A stretch of DNA of 64,000 bases from Aliamphritea hakodatensis (GCF_024347195.1 NZ_AP025281.1:1178001-1242000); one strand, 5' to 3'. Shown: positions 17,955 to 27,612, counted from the first letter of the stretch. Notes: generated from the letters alone by a model not told the origin. Numbers and translations are program-made.

Positions 17955-18734
17955 GTGGTCGAACCAAAACGCTTACTTCTTGGGGTGAATATTGATCATA
18001 TCGCGACCTTACGTCAGGCGCGCGGAACACGTTACCCTGATCCGGTACAGGCTGCGGCGATGGCCGAAGAGGCCGGTGCAGACGGTATAACCGTACACCT
18101 GCGTGAAGACCGTCGCCATATTCAGGACCGTGACATCTATCTTCTGGCTGAAACACTGCAGACCCGGATGAATTTTGAGATGGCCGTCACTGATGAAATG
18201 CTGACGATTGCTGAAAAAGTAAAGCCATCCCATGCCTGTCTGGTACCGGAAAAGCGTGAAGAGCTGACCACTGAAGGCGGTCTGGATGTTGTCGGACAGG
18301 AAGATAAGGTAAAAGCCGCCTGTGACCGTCTGGCCAGTGCCGGGGTTGAAGCTTCACTGTTTATTGATCCTGATAATGCACAGATAGACGCCACCATCCG
18401 TTGCGGTGCCCCGGTCATTGAATTACATACCGGTGCTTATGCTGATGCAGAAACAGCAGAAGAGCAGGCAGCAGAGCTGGCCCGTATCCGTGAAGCCGCC
18501 AGCTATGCGTATCAAAAAGGTCTGATTGTGAATGCCGGTCACGGTTTGCACTATCATAATGTTGAACAAATCGCTGAAATTCCGGAGCTGACAGAACTGA
18601 ATATAGGCCACGGCATTATTGCCCGGGCGGTGTTTGTCGGGCTGAAGGATGCTGTTTCTGAAATGCGTGATCTGTTACGGGTGACTCAGGCACGGGTACA
18701 ACCGCTTCGTGATGCCCTTCAGAATGCTGAGTAA
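17955..18734 (+). CDS. pdxJ: Pyridoxine 5'-phosphate synthase
   Basis: 259 residues. PdxJ condenses 1-deoxyxylulose-5-phosphate with aminoacetone phosphate to give pyridoxine phosphate, the last ring-forming step of vitamin B6 synthesis. The family hallmark GVNIDHIATLRQARGT is at the N-terminus, HLREDRRHIQDRD at about 47-59 and GHGLHYHN near 195. The start is GTG at 17955. It is followed ten bases later by acpS, the conserved pdxJ-acpS pair. Confidence 0.97.
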   Translation: MVEPKRLLLGVNIDHIATLRQARGTRYPDPVQAAAMAEEAGADGITVHLREDRRHIQDRDIYLLAETLQTRMNFEMAVTDEMLTIAEKVKPSHACLVPEKREELTTEGGLDVVGQEDKVKAACDRLASAGVEASLFIDPDNAQIDATIRCGAPVIELHTGAYADAETAEEQAAELARIREAASYAYQKGLIVNAGHGLHYHNVEQIAEIPELTELNIGHGIIARAVFVGLKDAVSEMRDLLRVTQARVQPLRDALQNAE

Positions 18735-18743
18735 GAGCCATTT

Positions 18744-19118
18744 ATGATTTGCGGTATCGGCACCGATATTCTTGAAATTGCCAGAATTGAAGCTGCACTG
18801 AACCGTACCCCTAAGCTGGCGGGCAGAATCCTGACCCCGGCGGAGCACGAGCAGTTTGCTCAGAGTGCTCAGCCGGCCAGATTTCTCGCCAAGCGTTTTG
18901 CCGCGAAAGAAGCGGCGGTTAAAGCGCTTGGCACCGGTATTGGGCACGGTATCGGCTGGCAGCAGTTCGAGATCGGTCACGATACACTGGGCAAGCCTCT
19001 GCTGGAGGTAACCGGAAATGCTCAGGCCCGAGCGACTGAGCTGGGGATCAGAAGCTGGCATGTGTCCTACAGTGATGAGCAGGCTCACGTGGTTGCGTTT
19101 GTGATTGCCGAAAGCTGA
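18744..19118 (+). CDS. acpS: Holo-[acyl-carrier-protein] synthase
   Basis: 124 residues. AcpS transfers phosphopantetheine from CoA to acyl carrier protein. GIGTDILEIARIE at residues 4-16 holds the Mg-binding Asp, and RFLAKRFAAKEAAVKALG at about 47-64 has the second metal/CoA motif. It is the end of the lepA-to-acpS run. Confidence 0.97.
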   Translation: MICGIGTDILEIARIEAALNRTPKLAGRILTPAEHEQFAQSAQPARFLAKRFAAKEAAVKALGTGIGHGIGWQQFEIGHDTLGKPLLEVTGNAQARATELGIRSWHVSYSDEQAHVVAFVIAES

Positions 19119-19249
19119 CAGCTTTACCACTTTAGTAGCGATAAGATGCGCCTGTTTCACTTGAGCTTTGCGAATGGTGTCGTTAGTATCCGCTTTTAGA
19201 AATGCATTTTAAAAAATAGTTTTTTTATGCGAAAAAGTTATATTTATGC

Positions 19250-19266
19250 GCCCTGAAGTTCAGGGC
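19250..19266. promoter_or_regulatory. Perfect palindrome just upstream of cysM
   Basis: GCCCTGAA-G-TTCAGGGC has eight matched bases on each side of one central base. It ends 14 bases before the cysM ATG and follows an AT-rich TATATT at 19239-19244 that could be the -10 element, so it would overlap the transcription start. Either a repressor site or a leader hairpin is possible. Confidence 0.45.
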
Positions 19267-19280
19267 CTGTCAGGTGACCT

Positions 19281-20177
19281 ATGACGATTCAGTTCCCAAC
19301 CATCGAAGATTATGTCGGCAATACGCCACTGGTGCGTTTACAGCGCCTCAATGTTGGCAAGGGCAATACCGTACTGTGTAAGCTGGAAGGTAACAACCCG
19401 GCGGGTTCGGTTAAGGATCGTCCGGCACTGAGCATGATTCAGCAGGCGGAAGACCGGGGGGATATTAAACCCGGTGATATTCTGATTGAAGCGACATCCG
19501 GGAACACCGGTATTGCACTGGCGATGGCTGCTGCAATCAAAGGGTATAAAATGAAGCTCATCATGCCTGACAATGGCAGTGAAGAGCGTAAAGCTTCAAT
19601 GACGGCTTATGGCGCTGAGCTGATCACTGTGACCCCTGAAGAAGGTATGGAAGGGGCCCGGGACCTGGCATTGCAAATGCAGGCTGAAGGTCAGGGAGTG
19701 GTGCTGGATCAGTTTGCCAATCTGGATAACCCGGTTGCACATTATACCGGAACCGGCCCTGAAATCTGGCAGCAGACTCAGGGAGCCGTCACTCATTTTG
19801 TCAGTTCTATGGGTACAACCGGTACGATTATGGGAACTTCCCGTTATCTTAAAGAGCAGAATGCGGACATAGAAATTATTGGTCTTCAGCCCAGTGACGG
19901 TGCCTCAATTCCTGGGATTCGCCGTTGGCCGGAAGAATATTTGCCGTCTATTTTTGATGCTTCCCGGGTCGATACCGTGCTGGATATCGGTCAGGAAGAA
20001 GCGGAAAATACCATGCGTGCACTTGCCAAAGAAGAAGGCATCTTTTGCGGGGTTTCTTCCGGTGGCGCGGTAGCCGGTGCATTACGTATTGCTCAGCAGG
20101 TTGAGAATGCGGTGATTGTCTGCATTATCTGTGACCGCGGCGACCGTTATCTGTCGACCGGCGTGTTTAACCCTTAA
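19281..20177 (+). CDS. cysM: Cysteine synthase B (O-acetylserine sulfhydrylase B)
   Basis: 298 residues. CysM makes cysteine from O-acetylserine and sulfide or thiosulfate using PLP. The PLP lysine sits in NNPAGSVKDRPAL (about 36-48). The substrate loop EATSGNTGIALA and the phosphate-binding GTTGTIMG follow, and CGVSSGGAVAG is near the C-terminus. Residues GIRRWPEEYLP favour CysM over CysK. AGGTG precedes the ATG. A UUCG-loop terminator follows. Confidence 0.95.
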   Translation: MTIQFPTIEDYVGNTPLVRLQRLNVGKGNTVLCKLEGNNPAGSVKDRPALSMIQQAEDRGDIKPGDILIEATSGNTGIALAMAAAIKGYKMKLIMPDNGSEERKASMTAYGAELITVTPEEGMEGARDLALQMQAEGQGVVLDQFANLDNPVAHYTGTGPEIWQQTQGAVTHFVSSMGTTGTIMGTSRYLKEQNADIEIIGLQPSDGASIPGIRRWPEEYLPSIFDASRVDTVLDIGQEEAENTMRALAKEEGIFCGVSSGGAVAGALRIAQQVENAVIVCIICDRGDRYLSTGVFNP

Positions 20178-20196
20178 GGTTGTTGATCTCTGTTTT

Positions 20197-20221
20197 AAAG
20201 GCAGCTTCGGCTGCCTTTTTG
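20197..20221 (+). terminator. Rho-independent terminator after cysM
   Basis: Arms AAAGGCAGC and GCTGCCTTT enclose a TTCG tetraloop and are followed by T residues. Confidence 0.9.
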
Positions 20222-20294
20222 CGTTTTTGGATATCACTGAATAAAACTGAACTTGCTCGCTATCGAAGGTCATAAAGACTAAAATGTGCGCGCA

Positions 20295-20336
20295 GTCAGT
20301 AAGGGGTTTATAGGTATTTTGTATACGCTTACTGAC
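20295..20336. promoter_or_regulatory. Nine-base inverted repeat in the relA leader
   Basis: GTCAGTAAG at 20295-20303 and CTTACTGAC at 20328-20336 pair exactly across a 24-base spacer, 88 bases before the relA ATG. It could be a leader hairpin or paired operator half-sites. Confidence 0.35.
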
Positions 20337-20423
20337 GAAGAATAAGAATTATAAGTGTTTTTCTCAGGGGTAAATAAGCAAGCAGGGCATTGTCCTGCTG
20401 GCATAGAGGGAGTGGCGTGAGCC

Positions 20424-22682
20424 ATGGTTAAAGTACGTGAAGATCATCCTATCCATGATGACGGCAGTGTTGACCTGGATTTATGGATAGAACGTTTGCA
20501 GGAACAGGTTGAGCTGGACGATGTAGAAGTCGTTCGGCAGGCCTGTGAGTTAGCTCAGAGTTTAAAAGAACAGGAAGCACCGTCCGAGGAGGCCTGGGCC
20601 GAAACTGAAGACAGTTATGTCACCGGTCTGAAAATGGCACAGATTCTGATTGAACTGAATCAGGATCAGGATGCGTTGGTGGCGGCGATTCTGTACCGCA
20701 GTGTTCGTGAACAGAAGCTGGCACTGGATGATGTACGCCGCCGTTTCGGTGCCAATATTGAAAAGCTGGTCGATGGTGTTCTGCAGATGGCGGCCATTGG
20801 CAGCCGGCAGAATCCCCGCCGTGAAAAGGTACTGGGGCAAAGTGGTAATCCGCTGGACAATGTCCGTCGTATGCTGGTCTCAATGATCGACGATGTCCGT
20901 GTGGTACTGATCAAGATCGCAGAACGTACCTGCGCGATTCGTGGTGTAAAGCAGGGCTCACGCAAGAAACGTTACATCGTGGCCCGCGAGGTTTTCGATG
21001 TGTATGCGCCGCTGGCGCATCGCCTCGGCATCGGGCATATCAAATGGGAGCTGGAAGACCTTTCATTCCGCTACCTCAAGCCAAATGACTATAAGCGTAT
21101 TGCCGGTTTACTGGATGAAAAGCGTCTGGACCGTCAGGAATTTATTGATACGGTTCTGGAAATACTGCATACCGAGCTGGATAAAGCCAGTATCGAAGGT
21201 GATATGTCTGGCCGGGCCAAACATATCTACAGTATCTGGCGCAAAATGCAGCGTAAGAATATCGACTTTAATCAGGTATACGATATTCGGGCAGTGCGCA
21301 TCCTGGTGCCGGAAATCCGTGACTGTTATACCGTATTAGGTATCGTGCATGGGCTGTGGCGCAACATTCCCCACGAGTTTGATGACTATATCGCCTCGCC
21401 TAAGGCGAATGGCTACCGCTCACTGCATACTGCTGTTTTCGGGCCGGATAATAAGGTTCTGGAAATCCAGGTGCGTACCCACACCATGCACGAAGAAGCT
21501 GAGCTGGGTGTGTGTGCTCACTGGCTGTATAAAGGGACTGATACTCAGTCTCACAGCAATTCTTATGAAGAGAAGATTGCCTGGTTGCGTCAGGTGCTTG
21601 AGTGGACTGAGGATCTGGGCGGCAGCGAAGAATTTTCCGATATGATCAGTGGCGACGTGACCCACGACCGGGTGTATGTATTCACGCCGGACGGTCATGT
21701 GGTGGACATGCCGTCTGAATCCACGCCGGTGGATTTTGCATACCGGGTACATACCGAAGTGGGCCACCGCTGTCGGGGAGCCAAGGTTAACGGAAGAATT
21801 GTTCCGCTGACCCGTCAGCTGCAAACCGGTGATCAGATTGAGATTCTGACGTCGAATGTTGAGCATCCTCGCCGGGACTGGTTAAACCCTAACCTGGGTT
21901 ACATTACCAATTCCCGCTCCCGTGCCAAGGTACAGCATTGGTTTAAAGAGCAGGACAAAGACAAAAACGCTGCCGCTGGCCGGAAGATTATTGAACGCGA
22001 ATTCCACCGTCTGGCCATAGAGCTGGCGGAAATTAACTTTAATCAGTTGGCTGAGCAGGTTAATTATAAAAACGCTGAAGATATGAATGCCGCGCTGGGC
22101 GCCGGTGACCTGCGCCTCTCGCAGATCATTAATGCCGCTCAGCAGCAGGTAGAAACCGAGCAGGCGGACGAGCAGCTTGATCTGGAATTGCCATCGTTTG
22201 CGGAGCAGTCATCAGAGACGTATGAAGGTATTAAAATCCGCGGTGTCGGTAATCTGCTTACGACTATTGCTTCCTGTTGTAAACCGGTGCCGGGTGATCC
22301 GATTATCGGATATATCACGTTGGGACGGGGTGTTTCGATTCACCGGGAAGACTGTAACAATGCCTTCCAGCTGCGCCAGAATGAAGCCGAACGTATCATT
22401 GAGGTTAGCTGGAGCGAAGAAGGCGAATCAACCTATCCGGTGGATATCTTTATTGAAGCATTTGACCGTTCCGGCTTATTGCGTGATGTGATGATGGTAC
22501 TGGCTAATGAAGACATTAACGTCATTGCTGCGCAGACCCGCTCAGATAAAAAGAGCAACGTTGCCCAGCTTAGCCTGACCGTTGAAATCGGCCGTCTGGA
22601 TTTACTGGGGCGGATAATGGATAAGATCAATCAGGTACCAAACGTCACCGACGTTCACCGTCAGCGTAACAGCGGCCTGTAA
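20424..22682 (+). CDS. relA: (p)ppGpp synthetase RelA
   Basis: 752 residues. RelA makes (p)ppGpp on stalled ribosomes. The N-terminal HD-like region lacks the intact HD hydrolase motif (LVAAILYRSVREQKLALDDV instead of a His-Asp pair), and the synthetase domain has EFDDYIASPKANGYRSLHT with the EXDD pattern of monofunctional RelA rather than the RXKD of SpoT. TGS (about 410-470) and a C-terminal ACT domain (about 670-750) follow, with a conserved CC pair in IASCCKPVPGD. The C-terminus marks relA, so a separate spoT is expected elsewhere. Confidence 0.97.
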   Translation: MVKVREDHPIHDDGSVDLDLWIERLQEQVELDDVEVVRQACELAQSLKEQEAPSEEAWAETEDSYVTGLKMAQILIELNQDQDALVAAILYRSVREQKLALDDVRRRFGANIEKLVDGVLQMAAIGSRQNPRREKVLGQSGNPLDNVRRMLVSMIDDVRVVLIKIAERTCAIRGVKQGSRKKRYIVAREVFDVYAPLAHRLGIGHIKWELEDLSFRYLKPNDYKRIAGLLDEKRLDRQEFIDTVLEILHTELDKASIEGDMSGRAKHIYSIWRKMQRKNIDFNQVYDIRAVRILVPEIRDCYTVLGIVHGLWRNIPHEFDDYIASPKANGYRSLHTAVFGPDNKVLEIQVRTHTMHEEAELGVCAHWLYKGTDTQSHSNSYEEKIAWLRQVLEWTEDLGGSEEFSDMISGDVTHDRVYVFTPDGHVVDMPSESTPVDFAYRVHTEVGHRCRGAKVNGRIVPLTRQLQTGDQIEILTSNVEHPRRDWLNPNLGYITNSRSRAKVQHWFKEQDKDKNAAAGRKIIEREFHRLAIELAEINFNQLAEQVNYKNAEDMNAALGAGDLRLSQIINAAQQQVETEQADEQLDLELPSFAEQSSETYEGIKIRGVGNLLTTIASCCKPVPGDPIIGYITLGRGVSIHREDCNNAFQLRQNEAERIIEVSWSEEGESTYPVDIFIEAFDRSGLLRDVMMVLANEDINVIAAQTRSDKKSNVAQLSLTVEIGRLDLLGRIMDKINQVPNVTDVHRQRNSGL

Positions 22683-22705
22683 AGGCCGCTTCAGCAGGAA
22701 GTTTC

Positions 22706-23521
22706 ATGAAACCCTATACTCTGGAAGATTTGCTCTATCTGATGAGCCGGCTGCGTGATCCTGAAACGGGCTGCCCGTGGGATGTGAAACAGGATTTTGC
22801 CAGTATCGTGCCGCACACACTGGAAGAAGCCTATGAAGTGGCTGATACCATCGAGCGGAAAGACTGGCCGCATCTGCAGGATGAACTGGGTGACCTGCTG
22901 TTTCAGGTGATTTTTTATGCCCAGTTGGGGAAAGAACAGTCCAGTTTTGATTTTGAAGCGGTTGTCGATGGTCTTGTTACCAAACTGATACGCCGTCATC
23001 CCCATGTATTTCCTGATGGGAATTTACGTGCTGAACGGCCTGCTGGCGAATTGTCTGATGCTGACATCAAAGCCAACTGGGAAGCGATTAAACGTCAGGA
23101 GCGGGCGGACAAACCGGTAGAGAAGGTGCGTGTACTGAATGATGTCCCGCGAGCGTTACCGGCACTGACCCGGGCCGAAAAACTGACCCGCAGAGCTTCA
23201 CAGGTAGGGTTTGACTGGGGCGCAGCGTTGCCGGTTCTGGACAAAATTGAAGAAGAGATTACCGAGCTGCGTGAAGCCATCGCTGAAGGAAATCTGGATG
23301 AAGTGCGGGATGAGTTTGGCGACCTGCTGTTTGCCCAGGTTAATCTGGCCAGGCATTTAGGCATTAACCCGGATACTGCGTTACGGGGCTGTAATCAGAA
23401 GTTTGAACGCCGCTTCAATTATATCGAAGATCAGGTCGATTCAGGCAAAGGCGACTGGCATGCCTATACGCTGGATGAGCTGGACGAGTGGTGGGATGAG
23501 GCCAAAGCCAAAGGCCTGTAA
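22706..23521 (+). CDS. mazG: Nucleoside triphosphate pyrophosphohydrolase MazG
   Basis: 271 residues, the two-domain MazG layout. The first domain has CPWDVKQDFAS, LEEAYEVADTIE and DELGDLLFQVIFYAQ; the second has EEEITELREAI and DEFGDLLFAQVNLAR. The paired EExxE and ExxD acids bind Mg. MazG hydrolyses (d)NTPs, including aberrant ones, and lowers ppGpp in E. coli. It is 23 bases downstream of relA, the conserved relA-mazG pairing. Confidence 0.96.
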   Translation: MKPYTLEDLLYLMSRLRDPETGCPWDVKQDFASIVPHTLEEAYEVADTIERKDWPHLQDELGDLLFQVIFYAQLGKEQSSFDFEAVVDGLVTKLIRRHPHVFPDGNLRAERPAGELSDADIKANWEAIKRQERADKPVEKVRVLNDVPRALPALTRAEKLTRRASQVGFDWGAALPVLDKIEEEITELREAIAEGNLDEVRDEFGDLLFAQVNLARHLGINPDTALRGCNQKFERRFNYIEDQVDSGKGDWHAYTLDELDEWWDEAKAKGL

Positions 23522-23540
23522 CCTCTGAGACTCAATACTT

Positions 23541-23933
23541 ATGAAACGACCTCCGGTTAAATTTTTTGTTATAGCAGGGCTGATTGCTCTGCTGGCAGTC
23601 TGGAATCACTTCCGCGAATCCGATCAGCGTCAATTGCTGCTGGCAGAAGGTTTTATTGTGAGCCGTGAGCTGGATAGCTCCCCGGCGATTCTTATCAGTG
23701 AAGCCCGTCAGCAACTGGCGGTGCTGTATCCTGATGGTTTTGTGCGCAGCCCCTTCAGTGAGGTTTCCGCAGTGGCGATGGATTTTCAGCTGAACAAGCA
23801 GCAGGAACGTATGAACCGGCAGTTAGTCATCACGCTTCGTGATGCTGATTCAACGGAATGGCGGGTGCATTTTCAGAATGATCATCAGTTAGAATTGGCT
23901 AAATATACCTTGGATAAGCTGCTTTCTGACTGA
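23541..23933 (+). CDS. Hypothetical membrane-anchored protein
   Basis: 130 residues, not recognised. One hydrophobic helix at about 8-24 (FFVIAGLIALLAVW) after a short basic start gives a signal anchor with the remainder probably outside the membrane. The soluble part alternates short strands (FIVSRELDSSPAILI, LAVLYPDGFVRSPF, WRVHFQNDHQ) and looks like a small beta-rich domain. It follows mazG by 19 bases and likely shares its transcript. Confidence 0.65.
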   Translation: MKRPPVKFFVIAGLIALLAVWNHFRESDQRQLLLAEGFIVSRELDSSPAILISEARQQLAVLYPDGFVRSPFSEVSAVAMDFQLNKQQERMNRQLVITLRDADSTEWRVHFQNDHQLELAKYTLDKLLSD

Positions 23934-24037
23934 GAATTTGCTGACAGATCCCCTCTGTCTGTTCGTCCTTAAGGCCTATTGTGCCCGTTTCAGAATAGAG
24001 TAGTATCGTAATCACATGCCCGTCTGAGGAGATTACG

Positions 24038-26644
24038 ATGAATAGTCTGCACGAAGACCTTCGCGATGATGTAAGGATGCTGGGGGATTGTCTGGGGGAA
24101 ATCATAGCAGCGCAACGTGGCGATGATTTTGTGGCAAAAATTGAACAGATCCGCCATCTGGCCAAGCAGGCAAGGGCCTCCGGGCAGCCTGCGGACAATG
24201 AGCTGCTGGAAGCGCTTAAACAACTCTCCGATGATGAACTGCTGGCTGTCGCCAGAGCGTTCAGCCAGTTTTTAAATCTTGCTAATCTCGCTGAAGAACA
24301 CCACCGGGTGCGGCGCCGTTCAGGTATTCTCGATGCCTGCCACAGTGATTCTTTTTGTGGCTTGCTGGGCCGGCTGCTAGCGCAGGGGCTGAGTAAAGAA
24401 AAGATTGCAGAGCAAGTGAGTCAGCTGGATGTTGAGCTGGTGCTGACTGCGCATCCTACCGAAGTTAACCGCCGTACCCTGATTCAGAAATTTGATGCGA
24501 TTACGGATTGCTTAAAACGCAATGACCGGGGAGAAGTGGTTGAACACCGGTTACGGGATCTGATTGCGCAGGCCTGGCATACCAACGAAATCCGTACCGA
24601 GCGCCCCACGCCGGTTGACGAGGCGAAATGGGGATTTACGGTCATTGAAAATTCTTTATGGCAGGCAGTTCCGGCATTTTTGCGCCGGCTTGACCGGCAA
24701 TTGTTTGATGCCACAGGGCATCATTTACCTTTAGATGCTGCGCCGGTCCGGTTTGCTTCCTGGATGGGCGGCGACCGGGACGGTAATCCGAATGTGACCG
24801 CAGAAGTCACTGAACGGGTGCTGCTGTTATCCCGCTGGATGGCAACGGACCTGTACCTGAAAGATATCGAACAGTTACGTATTGAGCTCTCCATGGGGGC
24901 GTGTTCAGACGAGCTGCGGGCGGCTGTTGGTGACCATAAAGAACCTTACCGGGAGTTATTACGTAGGTTGCGTCAGCGTTTCCAAACCAGCCAGCAGTGT
25001 TTGCAGCAATGTCTGAGGGGGGAGCCGGTTGACCGTTATGAGATGGTTATTACCCGTCAGTTGGTTGAAGTCCCCTTATTACTGATCGACCGTTCGCTGC
25101 GGGCCAATGGGATGGCGGTAATTGCCGATGGGCTGCTGCAGGATATGCTACGGCGGGTGGCCTGTTTCGGAATGAATCTTGTGCGTCTGGACATTCGGCA
25201 GAATTCGGACCGCCATGAACAGGTCTTTTCGGAACTCAGTGAATATTATGATCTGGGTGACTATGCCAGCTGGACAGAAGCCGAAAAACAGGCCTGGCTG
25301 ATCGGTGAACTGGAGAATAAGCGGCCGTTACTGCCTGCCCGCTGGCAACCAACCGCTGATGTCGCAGAGGTACTTGAAACCTGTAAGGTGGTCGCCCGTG
25401 AAGAGGCGGACTCGCTGGGCTCTTATGTGATTTCAATGGCCAGTCAGCCATCGGATGTACTGGCGGTCATCCTGCTGCTGAGAGAACAGGGTATTGAGCA
25501 TAATATTCCGGTCGTGCCGTTATTTGAAACACTGGATGATCTGGATAATGCCCGTCAGTGTATTGGCCAGTTGTTAGATATTCCCTGGTATAAAGCCTAT
25601 ATCGGCGGGCACCAGGAAGTGATGATCGGCTATTCCGATTCCGCCAAGGATGCCGGTCAGCTTGCCGCTGCCTGGGGTCAGTACCGGGCGCAGGAAGCAC
25701 TGACAGAATTGTGTCAATCCCACGGGGTACATCTGAAGCTGTTCCATGGGCGTGGTGGTACGGTAGGCCGTGGTGGTGGTCCGAGCCATACTGCCATTCT
25801 TGCGCAGCCTCCCGGGTCAGTAGATGGCAGTCTCAGGGTGACAGAGCAGGGGGAGATGATCCGGTTTAAGTTTGGTGTGCCGGAAATTGCCGAGCGCAAT
25901 ATGGAGCTGTATACCTCAGCCACGCTGGAAGCGACATTAAATCCTCATGCGCCGCCGAAAGATGAGTGGCGGGGGCTGATGACGCAGCTGTCGGGAACCG
26001 GTTTAAAGCATTATCGGGAAGTGGTACGCCATGATCCGCAATTTGTTGCTTATTTCCGGGCTGCGACGCCGGAACAGGAGCTGGCAAAACTGCCGCTGGG
26101 AAGCCGGCCGGCGAAAAGACGTGCCGATGGCGGGGTAGAAAGCCTGCGGGCGATTCCCTGGATCTTTGCCTGGACGCAGATAAGGCTGATGTTGCCGGCC
26201 TGGCTGGGGAGCGATAACGCCTTACAGGATGCTGTTGATCAACAGCAGTTGCCGCTGATTAATGAAATGCGGCAGCAGTGGCCGTTTTTCCGTACCTATA
26301 TCGACATGCTGGAAATGGTGGTTGCCAAGGCGGATGGAAATATCGCGGCTTATTATGATAAGCGTCTGGTGTCAGATGAGCTGGCGGTATTGGGTGCTGA
26401 TTTACGTTGCCGGCTGGCGCATACGATATCGCTGGTGAAACAGATTAAAGGTCAGCAGGCTTTGCTGTTGGAAAATCCTGTTATCCGACAGTCGATAGAT
26501 GTTCGCAATCCTTATATTGATCCGTTGCATTTATTGCAGGCTGAGTTGCTCTACCGCGACAGAAACCAGCCAGATGAGCGGCTTGAACAGGCATTGATGA
26601 TTACCATGGCAGGCATCTCCGCCGGGATGAGAAATACCGGATAA
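24038..26644 (+). CDS. ppc: Phosphoenolpyruvate carboxylase
   Basis: 868 residues, close to the E. coli enzyme. PPC makes oxaloacetate from PEP and bicarbonate, replenishing the TCA cycle. Active-site landmarks are LTAHPTEVNRRT with the catalytic His near residue 139, SWMGGDRDGNPNVT, GYSDSAKDAG and FHGRGGTVGRGGGP (about 570-583). The C-terminus is NTG, the typical end that completes the site. GAGGAGA precedes the ATG at 24038. It has its own leader, about 100 bases after the hypothetical protein. Confidence 0.98.
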   Translation: MNSLHEDLRDDVRMLGDCLGEIIAAQRGDDFVAKIEQIRHLAKQARASGQPADNELLEALKQLSDDELLAVARAFSQFLNLANLAEEHHRVRRRSGILDACHSDSFCGLLGRLLAQGLSKEKIAEQVSQLDVELVLTAHPTEVNRRTLIQKFDAITDCLKRNDRGEVVEHRLRDLIAQAWHTNEIRTERPTPVDEAKWGFTVIENSLWQAVPAFLRRLDRQLFDATGHHLPLDAAPVRFASWMGGDRDGNPNVTAEVTERVLLLSRWMATDLYLKDIEQLRIELSMGACSDELRAAVGDHKEPYRELLRRLRQRFQTSQQCLQQCLRGEPVDRYEMVITRQLVEVPLLLIDRSLRANGMAVIADGLLQDMLRRVACFGMNLVRLDIRQNSDRHEQVFSELSEYYDLGDYASWTEAEKQAWLIGELENKRPLLPARWQPTADVAEVLETCKVVAREEADSLGSYVISMASQPSDVLAVILLLREQGIEHNIPVVPLFETLDDLDNARQCIGQLLDIPWYKAYIGGHQEVMIGYSDSAKDAGQLAAAWGQYRAQEALTELCQSHGVHLKLFHGRGGTVGRGGGPSHTAILAQPPGSVDGSLRVTEQGEMIRFKFGVPEIAERNMELYTSATLEATLNPHAPPKDEWRGLMTQLSGTGLKHYREVVRHDPQFVAYFRAATPEQELAKLPLGSRPAKRRADGGVESLRAIPWIFAWTQIRLMLPAWLGSDNALQDAVDQQQLPLINEMRQQWPFFRTYIDMLEMVVAKADGNIAAYYDKRLVSDELAVLGADLRCRLAHTISLVKQIKGQQALLLENPVIRQSIDVRNPYIDPLHLLQAELLYRDRNQPDERLEQALMITMAGISAGMRNTG

Positions 26645-26935
26645 CCGGGTTTCAGATCAAAACTGTCGTATCCGGGCAAGATGTTAGTCTATTAGGGGGT
26701 TGAACCCGGCTGCGGTTTTGACTAGCCTTGATGGCTTGTATTTGCTTTGGCAGTTTCAGCATTGCCAATTCAGAGCGAAGCGCCGGTGTCTGAGCAGATT
26801 TCACCGAGTTAAGCAGGGCTGGCGGTACGCGCAAATAATGCGTGACGTGCAAAAGTACGGACAACAGAATTATACTCCGGTTGCTACGGCAGCCGGGGTC
26901 CGGATTATTATAAATTGACGAGGAGCAATCCTGAT

Positions 26936-27592
26936 ATGCGTATCATTCTTTTAGGTGCCCCGGGTGCCGGTAAAGGTACTCAGGCACAGTATATTTGTGA
27001 CAAGTACAGCATTCCACAGATCTCAACCGGCGATATGTTACGCGCGGCGGTAAAAGCAGGTACGCCTCTGGGTATTGAAGCTAAAAAGGTAATGGACGCT
27101 GGTGGTCTGGTATCTGATGACATTATCATTGGTCTGGTTAAAGAGCGTATTAAAGAAGCTGACTGCGTAAATGGTTGCCTGTTTGACGGTTTCCCGCGGA
27201 CCATTCCTCAGGCCGATGCTATGAAGGATGCCGGTGTCGAGATTGATGCCGTGGTTGAAATCGATGTTGCTGACGAAGAAATCATCAAGCGTATGAGCGG
27301 TCGCCGTGTTCACCCGGGTTCTGGACGTACTTACCACGTGGTTTTCAATCCGCCTAAAGAAGAAGGCAAAGATGACGTAACCGGAGAAGATCTGGTTCAG
27401 CGTGATGATGATCAGGAAGAAACTGTACGTCTGCGTCTGGGTGTATACCATGAGCAAACTGCACCACTGGTTAGCTACTACAAGGGCTGGTCTGAAGAAG
27501 CGCCTGAGTCTGCGCCGCAGTATAAGTATATTGCCGGTGTTGGCAGCGTAGACGATATCAGGGATGCAGTATTTGCAGCACTGGATGCCTGA
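26936..27592 (+). CDS. adk: Adenylate kinase
   Basis: About 218 residues from the ATG at 26936, preceded by GAGGAG. The P-loop GAPGAGKGTQAQ is at residues 7-18, the AMP-binding region ISTGDMLRAAV follows, and the LID domain starts at RRVHPGSGRTYHVVFNPP. It is the long, LID-containing form. It interconverts ATP, ADP and AMP in the cytosol. The 291 bases upstream hold no convincing gene; TATACT at 26871-26876 is a possible -10. A terminator follows. Confidence 0.97.
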   Translation: MRIILLGAPGAGKGTQAQYICDKYSIPQISTGDMLRAAVKAGTPLGIEAKKVMDAGGLVSDDIIIGLVKERIKEADCVNGCLFDGFPRTIPQADAMKDAGVEIDAVVEIDVADEEIIKRMSGRRVHPGSGRTYHVVFNPPKEEGKDDVTGEDLVQRDDDQEETVRLRLGVYHEQTAPLVSYYKGWSEEAPESAPQYKYIAGVGSVDDIRDAVFAALDA

Positions 27593-27612
27593 TCAGAGCG
27601 TTTATAATGATG

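Noticed and set aside
26700..26918. Small ORF in the ppc-adk gap
   Set aside because: No ribosome site or recognisable residues; the region is better read as the adk leader.
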